DNA of 64,000 nucleotides, taken from an uncultured bacterium. GTDB lineage: Bacteria > Bacteroidota > Bacteroidia > Bacteroidales > Marinifilaceae. The position numbers were made by a program, and so were the translations under genes. Shown piece after piece: positions 58,367 through 64,000 of this stretch (position 1 is the stretch's first letter; every line of letters begins with the position of its first letter). The notes under the pieces were generated by a model. The model was not told where the DNA came from. It did no database searches and was given only the letters and a program-made list of their open reading frames with translations. Where the stretch lies: positions 1 to 64,000 of the forward strand of contig CAJMSX010000002.1 in NCBI GenBank assembly GCA_905216195.1, given 5' to 3'.

Positions 58367-58631
58367 AAACGTTCGTTTTTTTGGGGAGAAAAAATTAAAA
58401 AGGCTAAAACCCAAACAAGAAAATAAATTTTGAACCAAAATAAAATTTATTATAGGAGAAAAGTCACAAATTCAGATGAAATAAATATTTGATTATTAAT
58501 AAATTATACCTATGTGAATGAAATCATCTTTGTTTTATAAACAAAAAACGAGGTAGAAAAATCGGGATGGAAAATCTGTTTTTTTTGAAGAATAAATTTT
58601 TCATTTTTTGCGGCTAAAAAAACGAACGTTT
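58367..58631. promoter_or_regulatory. probable invertible promoter segment (inverton)
   Basis: AAACGTTCGTTTTTTT at 58367-58382 is repeated perfectly in reverse at 58616-58631, enclosing 233 bases. The outer ten bases AAACGTTCGT fit the core ARACGTTCGT of Bacteroides fragilis invertible promoters, as I recall it, and size and position (between a regulator gene and a SusCD pair) also fit. No full promoter could be read with certainty inside in either orientation: CATCTTTG at 58526-58533 faces SusC with one mismatch, and weaker candidates such as TTATTTTG face the other way. Confidence 0.75.
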
Positions 58632-58832
58632 ATTTAAGGCAAAAAAATATCGATTCTTAACATCATTTTACAGTATTAACACAAAAAGTGAAGTAGGGTT
58701 AAAGGACAGATCGGCAAAAACGATGCCGAAGCGGGAAAAATAAAATTAATATTTCTTTAACATTATTATTTACAAAACAATGAAATAAGTAAATTTAATA
58801 CAAATATAACTATCAACCTAAATTCAAGTCCT

Positions 58833-61800
58833 ATGATGAAAAAAGTAACCTTAATTTTAACTATCTTGCTTTTCGGAGGAGCTTCTTTATTGGCTCAAAC
58901 GATAAAAGTGGAAGGTATGGTCGTTTCTGCGGAAGACGACAGTCCCATTCCTGGTGTAACGGTATGGGTAAAAGGGAGTACAGAACAAGGCACGACCACC
59001 GATGTCGACGGAAAATTTACCATTCTGGTTTCTCCCAATACCATACTGGTATTTTCATTTGTGGGAATGCAAACCCTCGAACTCCCCGCTTCTCCCCAAA
59101 TGAAAGTCGCCTTAAAAACGGCTACGGAAACCTTAAGTGAGGTCGTGGTAACAGCCCTCGGCCTTACCCGCGAAAAGAAATCCTTAGGCTATGCCGTTCA
59201 GGACGTAAAAGGTGACGCTCTGACCAGAGGCGGACAAATTAATGTGGCCTCCGCTCTTTCCGGTAAAGTGGCCGGCGTGCAAATCACCTCTTCCGGAGGA
59301 CAGATCGGAGCTTCCCAACGCATCGTGATCCGGGGAAACAGCTCGTTGGGAGACAATCAGCCATTGATTATCGTCGACGGTATCCCCATCGATAACGATC
59401 AGAAAGACAACCACAATGTGGACTTCGGTTCCGGTTTGAACGATATCAATCCCGATGATATAGAATCCATTTCCGTACTGAAAGGCGGATCGGCAGCCCT
59501 ATACGGCATGCGAGCCGGAAACGGAGTCATCCTCATTACCACCAAATCCGGAAAAAACCGCCCCAAAGGAGTAAGTATTACCTACACGGGAAACGTAACT
59601 TTCGATCGCATTTATAATTTACCCCGGATGCAAAATAAGTACGGACAAGGGTACCTGGGAGACGAATACCATTACCAACTGGCAAAGGAAGACGGATTTA
59701 AGGGGAGTTACCAGGATTTTGCCGTAGGTAAATACAACAAAGGCTATGGATTTTCCTTTGTGGACGGAACAAACGGAATTAACGACGGTCTGGACGAAAG
59801 CTGGGGACCTCGTCTGGACATAGGCCTGCAAATTCCCCAGGTAAACAGTCCCGTAGTCAACGGCGTCAGACAAGCCACTCCCTGGGTGTCTCACAAAGAC
59901 AACGTGAAGGATTTCTTCGTTACCGGCTTCTCTATGAATCACAATGTATCCCTCACTCAACATTCGGATAAAAATACCACCCGGGCTTCCCTGGGATACC
60001 GCAAACAACAGGGAACCGTTCCCAATACCGATCAGGAACGCTATTCGGCCCAATTAAATACCCATATGGAACTTCACGAACAATTACAATTCGATTTGGT
60101 TTTGAATTATACCCGTACTGAAAGCGACAACCTTCCCATGCGGGGTTATGAAGAAGGAAATCCGGTACAATCTCTGTTGCAATGGTTCGGCAGGCAGGTG
60201 GATATGCAAGACCTGAAGGCCAAGTGGCAGACCAAAGACGAAAACGGAGTCCCCTATAGCTGGAATCCCCAGTATCATCAGAACCCCTATTATACGGTTC
60301 ACCGGAATACCAACGCCTATAAACGGAATCGTATCTTCGGAAAAACTTCTCTTTTCTATTCTCCTTTTCGTTTCCTGAAAATTGAAGGTCGCTTGGGTTA
60401 CGACTATTACGATACCCAGTCCAATCTGAATATAGAATACAATACGGCTTATCCGGAAGGCGGTTTCCGGCAATATTCCCAGAAACGATCGGAAGTAAAT
60501 GCAGATGTGATCGCTTATTTTAACCGGAGTTTCGGAGAATTTACCGTAAACGCTCTGGCGGGGGCCAACTACCGGAATATGCGTTGGGAAGCCAACACCT
60601 TAGGGGCTAACAAGCTCACCGTACCGGGTATATATACCATCTCCAATGCAAAAGGAACACCGGTAACCGCCATGGATCATTCCTGGATACGATCCAACAG
60701 CGTCTATGCCCAAGCCTCCGTCGGCTTCAAAAGCATGGCTTACATCGATGCGAGTATCCGTAACGACTGGAGTTCCACCATTGCCGATCCTTTCTTTTAT
60801 CCGGCCGTCAGTGCCAGTTGGATTCCTACGGCTACTTTCCCCAATTTGCAATCCTGGGTCTTGAGCTACCTCAAACTCAGAGGCGGATGGTCAAAAGTAG
60901 GAAGCGCCACCAGTGCCTATCGAACGGGTATTTACTACCAGGCTTCTGACGCTCCCATCTACGGAATCAATCAATTCTTCAAAGACCGGGTTTATCCGCC
61001 CTTTTCTTTGAAACCGGAAAGCGTACAAACCAGCGAATTCGGTCTGGAAGCCGCCCTTTTCAACCACCGTCTTTCCCTGGATATTTCGGTATACCAAAAA
61101 ATAACGACCGATCAGATTATGGAAGTAGCCGTCTCCAAATCCACCGGCTATAACTCCATGCTGGTGAATGCAGGCAAAATCGAAAACAAAGGGATCGAAC
61201 TGCAACTTTCCGCCGATATTTTTAAAAACAAAGAGGGGTTCAACTGGACAGCCACCTTAAACTGGGCCAAAGACCGGAGCAAAATCAAGGAATTGTATAA
61301 AGACCCGTCTACTCAGCAAGAACTCGAACAATACCAGATCGGTAGCGAATGGAGCGTCCGGGTATACGCTAAACCCGGCGATTCCTGGGGATCCATCTGG
61401 GGAACCGGGATGCAACGGGACGAAAAAACCGGGGCCGTCATCATCAGTGAAAAAGGACTGCCTAAAACCGTGTCTAACATTATGCTGGGAGACGTCACGC
61501 CTCATTGGATCGGAGGATTCCGCAACGAATTTTCAATTAAAAACATCAATTTCGGATTTTTGCTGGATTTCCGGAAAGGGGGAGACATGTTCAGCGTAAC
61601 CCAGATGTTTGCGACCTATACCGGCCTTCTGGATTATACGGCTAAAGGAGATATCCGGGAAAGACCCATTGTCGTCGGAAAAGATGTTTTGAAAGGAGAA
61701 AAATGTATTACGGAAGACGGTAAAATAAACACCATCCCCATCAGTGCACAAGATTACTATGAATCTTACTATGCCAACCGGGAACTCTCCGTTTTCGACG

Positions 61801-62057
61801 GTTCTTTCCTGAAGTTGCGAGAGATTCATTTAAGCTACAGTTTCCCCAAGAAACTACTGGCTAAAACCGGTTTTATCCGAAGTGCAGACCTTTCTTTTAT
61901 CGCCAGTAACGTGGCTATCCTCTGGTTACATTCTTCCAATAAAGCCAAAATCGATCCGGAATCCAGTACCAATAGCGGAAACAGCGGCGTAGGACTGGAG
62001 TCTTCTTCCTTCCCGCCCACCCGCAGCATGGGTTTCAAACTGAGCGTAACATTTTGA
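58833..62057 (+). CDS. SusC/RagA-type TonB-dependent outer membrane transporter
   Basis: A 1074-residue transporter. Signal peptide (about 1-22, ending LAQT), a CarboxypepD-regulatory-like domain (about 23-103, EDDSPIPGVTVWVKGSTEQG, TTTDVDGKFTI), the short SEVVVTALG segment in front of the plug (about 115-230: VASALSGKVAGVQITSSGGQ, GNSSLGDNQPLIIVDGIPID) and a beta barrel to the end, finishing ...MGFKLSVTF with terminal Phe as usual. It imports a glycan or peptide ligand with its SusD partner. The start at 58833 has a second Met just after. Expression is probably controlled by the upstream invertible segment. Confidence 0.97.
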   Translation: MMKKVTLILTILLFGGASLLAQTIKVEGMVVSAEDDSPIPGVTVWVKGSTEQGTTTDVDGKFTILVSPNTILVFSFVGMQTLELPASPQMKVALKTATETLSEVVVTALGLTREKKSLGYAVQDVKGDALTRGGQINVASALSGKVAGVQITSSGGQIGASQRIVIRGNSSLGDNQPLIIVDGIPIDNDQKDNHNVDFGSGLNDINPDDIESISVLKGGSAALYGMRAGNGVILITTKSGKNRPKGVSITYTGNVTFDRIYNLPRMQNKYGQGYLGDEYHYQLAKEDGFKGSYQDFAVGKYNKGYGFSFVDGTNGINDGLDESWGPRLDIGLQIPQVNSPVVNGVRQATPWVSHKDNVKDFFVTGFSMNHNVSLTQHSDKNTTRASLGYRKQQGTVPNTDQERYSAQLNTHMELHEQLQFDLVLNYTRTESDNLPMRGYEEGNPVQSLLQWFGRQVDMQDLKAKWQTKDENGVPYSWNPQYHQNPYYTVHRNTNAYKRNRIFGKTSLFYSPFRFLKIEGRLGYDYYDTQSNLNIEYNTAYPEGGFRQYSQKRSEVNADVIAYFNRSFGEFTVNALAGANYRNMRWEANTLGANKLTVPGIYTISNAKGTPVTAMDHSWIRSNSVYAQASVGFKSMAYIDASIRNDWSSTIADPFFYPAVSASWIPTATFPNLQSWVLSYLKLRGGWSKVGSATSAYRTGIYYQASDAPIYGINQFFKDRVYPPFSLKPESVQTSEFGLEAALFNHRLSLDISVYQKITTDQIMEVAVSKSTGYNSMLVNAGKIENKGIELQLSADIFKNKEGFNWTATLNWAKDRSKIKELYKDPSTQQELEQYQIGSEWSVRVYAKPGDSWGSIWGTGMQRDEKTGAVIISEKGLPKTVSNIMLGDVTPHWIGGFRNEFSIKNINFGFLLDFRKGGDMFSVTQMFATYTGLLDYTAKGDIRERPIVVGKDVLKGEKCITEDGKINTIPISAQDYYESYYANRELSVFDGSFLKLREIHLSYSFPKKLLAKTGFIRSADLSFIASNVAILWLHSSNKAKIDPESSTNSGNSGVGLESSSFPPTRSMGFKLSVTF

Positions 62058-62082
62058 TAGAAACCTGTAAAACCAATACGAT

Positions 62083-63537
62083 ATGAAAAAATATAGATTA
62101 AAAATAGCCGTCCTGATCTTAGGAATAAGCGTCTTCTGCCCGGGATGTACGTCCAAATTCGACAAAATCAATAAGGACCCCGACAGGCCTTCCGTCGTTC
62201 CCGCAACCAACCAACTGGCTTATATCATTCGTTACAGTTCCAGTACACTATTCGACGATTGGAATGACATGAATGAACCCAGCACCTATGCCGGTTTCCT
62301 GACCAAAATCCAGTACATCGACGAAAGCCGGTATGTATTCCGAAGCGGAAATGTAGAAAATAAATGGGAGTACTGCAACATGCTTCTCAGTAACATCGCT
62401 TCCCTCAAAGAAGAAGGAGAAAAGGATAACAAACCCAATCTTTTAAATCTGGCCCGCACCTGGGAAGCCGTCATTATGTCTATTATGACCGATACCTGGA
62501 GAAACGTACCCTATTCCGATGCTATGCGGATGGAAGAAGGAATTCTCCTTCCCAAATACGATACTCAGGAAGAAATCTATCCGGCCCTGCTGGCCGTTTT
62601 GAAAAAAGCCGCCGATGGGTTCGATGCCGGAGGAACCGATAATGTCGGAGAAGGAGATATACTGTATCACGGGAATATCCGCAAATGGCAGCAATTATGT
62701 AATTCCTTACGCTTACGTCTGGCTATCCGCATTTCCAAAGTAGCAAAAGACCTGGCCCGGCAAACCGTAGAAGAAATACTCACCAACCCGGCCAAATACC
62801 CTCTTCTGCTGGAAAACGAAGACAATGCCTTCTTTTGGTGGCCCGGAAGCAGCCCCTACATCGAACCCTGGGCCAACAATTCGGAAAGCCGGGACGATCA
62901 TGCGGTAAGCGACATACTGGTCAACTTCCTGAAAGAAAATAAAGACCCCCGGCTTCCGGTCTACGCCAAACCTCAGGTGGATAACGAATATGTAGGGTTC
63001 ACCATAGGTGCGGTAGCACAACCGGCACTCAACTCCATCTCCCGCATCGGGAAACGTTTCAGAGATGATAAAGCGGGTTTTACTCCTTATATGCGAGCCT
63101 GTGAAACCTGGTTCCACATAGCGGAGGCTTCCAAATTGGGCTGGAAAACGGGCTCGACAACCAAAAACGCTTACGAAAAAGCCGTTACTCTCTCCCTGGA
63201 AGAAAACGGCATTGCCGCGGAAGAGATTGCAACCTTCCTGGCCGGTAATGCCCGGTTCAACGACACCTTCGAACAGATATGGTGGCAGGAATGGGTCTCT
63301 CTGTTCAAACAAGGCATGGAAGGCTGGTCCCTCTACCGCAGGACAGGCATTCCTTCTACTCATTATGTGGCTCCGGGCTCTCCCTACAGCGGACATAACG
63401 TACCTCCTTTCCGGTATCCTTATCCGGACAGTGAATCTTCCCTCAATAAAGTGAATGTTACCCCCCATAAATCAAAAGTCGTCGACTATTTCTGGGGACA
63501 ACAGATGTGGTGGGATACCCGCACGGGTGTTCAATAA
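62083..63537 (+). CDS. SusD/RagB-type surface lipoprotein
   Basis: A 484-residue surface lipoprotein paired with the SusC gene 25 bases upstream. The signal peptide ends in FCPGC with the lipid-attached Cys22, then TSKFDKINKDPDRP. TPR-like helices (YCNMLLSNIASLKEEGEKDN, AWEAVIMSIMTDTWRNVPYS, KWQQLCNSLRLRLAIRISK) and a C-terminal WWQEWVSLFKQGMEGWSLYR are typical of the SusD-like_2 (RagB) family. It acts as a lid capturing ligand for the transporter. The substrate cannot be told from sequence. Confidence 0.95.
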   Translation: MKKYRLKIAVLILGISVFCPGCTSKFDKINKDPDRPSVVPATNQLAYIIRYSSSTLFDDWNDMNEPSTYAGFLTKIQYIDESRYVFRSGNVENKWEYCNMLLSNIASLKEEGEKDNKPNLLNLARTWEAVIMSIMTDTWRNVPYSDAMRMEEGILLPKYDTQEEIYPALLAVLKKAADGFDAGGTDNVGEGDILYHGNIRKWQQLCNSLRLRLAIRISKVAKDLARQTVEEILTNPAKYPLLLENEDNAFFWWPGSSPYIEPWANNSESRDDHAVSDILVNFLKENKDPRLPVYAKPQVDNEYVGFTIGAVAQPALNSISRIGKRFRDDKAGFTPYMRACETWFHIAEASKLGWKTGSTTKNAYEKAVTLSLEENGIAAEEIATFLAGNARFNDTFEQIWWQEWVSLFKQGMEGWSLYRRTGIPSTHYVAPGSPYSGHNVPPFRYPYPDSESSLNKVNVTPHKSKVVDYFWGQQMWWDTRTGVQ

Positions 63538-63565
63538 TCCACGCATATTTAGGCTTCAGGCAGCA

Positions 63566-63593
63566 GGAAGGGTTCCGGTTTCGGAATCCTTCC
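63566..63593 (+). terminator. SusCD terminator
   Basis: GGAAGGGTTCCG (63566-63577), loop GTTT, CGGAATCCTTCC (63582-63593), with one G-T pair, then TCATTTCC. Located 29 bases after the stop. Confidence 0.75.
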
Positions 63594-63697
63594 TCATTTC
63601 CGTTCATTCCTGCAGGAAGGGCCCGGATGCAGGAAGGAGTATAAAACGAATATCCCCCGCCCTTCCGGGAGGAGGAAAATCCCATATCTTCCGCCAG

Positions 63698-64000
63698 TCA
63701 AATAGAGTCGTAAAACCGGGTAAAAGGAATATAACAGCTCAATTGGCTGCAAGGAAGCTGTTTTATAATAAAATTTCCGAGATAAACCGGTGGGCAACCG
63801 GTTTTACCTATTACTCTTCCCGCCCGGGAACGGCCCACGACCGCCGCAAAAGTCGAAGCTCCGGAATAAGTAGTTTCATCTACCCACACTTCCACTTCTC
63901 CCTCGAAATTTCCCGCATGTTTGCGGTTATCCGGGACAAGCTCGCTCTCCATCCGGTAAAAACTTCCGTTTTCCAGGTCCTGAATACATCGATATAATTC
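63698..64000 (-). CDS. partial gene, C-terminal part of a possible S41-type protease
   Basis: The minus strand has an open frame from the right edge to the stop at 63698-63700, with about 100 residues visible. EVEVWVDETTYSGASTFAAV followed by GRVIGKTG and PPVYLGNFIIKQLP resembles the tail of S41 (C-terminal-processing type) proteases, where V-DE-T-S-AA-FA surrounds the catalytic Ser and is followed by IG-TG. The frame ends in FTRFYDSI, a little earlier than expected, so it may be truncated. The start lies outside the window. Confidence 0.5.
   Translation of the reverse strand, partial: ELYRCIQDLENGSFYRMESELVPDNRKHAGNFEGEVEVWVDETTYSGASTFAAVVGRSRAGRVIGKTGCPPVYLGNFIIKQLPCSQLSCYIPFTRFYDSI

Overview
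The window looks like DNA of a gut Bacteroidales bacterium. Promoters follow the Bacteroides pattern (TTTG about 19-22 bases before TAnnTTTG), the right end carries a SusC/SusD pair, and a methylmalonyl-CoA decarboxylase operon points to succinate/propionate metabolism. The genus is not certain; the moderately AT-rich core would suit the Odoribacter/Butyricimonas group, but this is inference.

Positions 1 to about 40,400 are part of a conjugative or mobilisable element that continues off the left edge. From left to right it holds: small minus-strand accessory genes; a ParB-family protein, a ParA ATPase with a small partner, and a repeat-rich probable centromere (1.8-5.4 kb); a single-strand DNA-binding protein (SSB); a DUF1016 nuclease gene broken by an amber codon; a ComF-like phosphoribosyltransferase and an exported M23 peptidase; one long plus-strand operon (9.7-25.6 kb), visibly richer in G+C than the rest, encoding DNA-processing, membrane and peptidoglycan-cutting proteins, a double-OB SSB and two ArdC-type antirestriction proteins; more small minus-strand genes; an OmpA-like protein; a MobV relaxase with probable oriT and accessory genes; a lipoprotein; a serine-recombinase homologue lacking its catalytic residues; a third SSB; and a last cluster of small genes. 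No integrase, coupling protein or VirB4-type ATPase is present, so those would have to lie to the left.

The most unusual feature of the element is a recurring spacer module. In front of most minus-strand accessory genes lie a conserved leader hairpin, a plus-strand promoter aimed away from the gene, a stretch with TATAAAAG motifs, and a hairpin next to the stop codon of the neighbouring minus-strand gene. About ten copies exist, two pairs of them nearly identical. They could make a family of small plus-strand RNAs.

From about 40.7 kb onward the sequence is ordinary chromosome: purL, a DnaQ-like exonuclease, dnaN, an M24 aminopeptidase, a C69 dipeptidase, a GH29 alpha-L-fucosidase and a small membrane protein on the minus strand; then the plus-strand operon for methylmalonyl-CoA epimerase and the sodium-pumping decarboxylase (52.9-57.4 kb), whose beta subunit carries an extra exported domain. 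Next come an S24-type regulator on the minus strand and a SusC/SusD pair on the plus strand. Between these two is a 265-base segment bounded by perfect 16-base inverted repeats that match the core of Bacteroides invertible promoters, a probable phase switch. A fragment of a possible S41-type protease ends the window.
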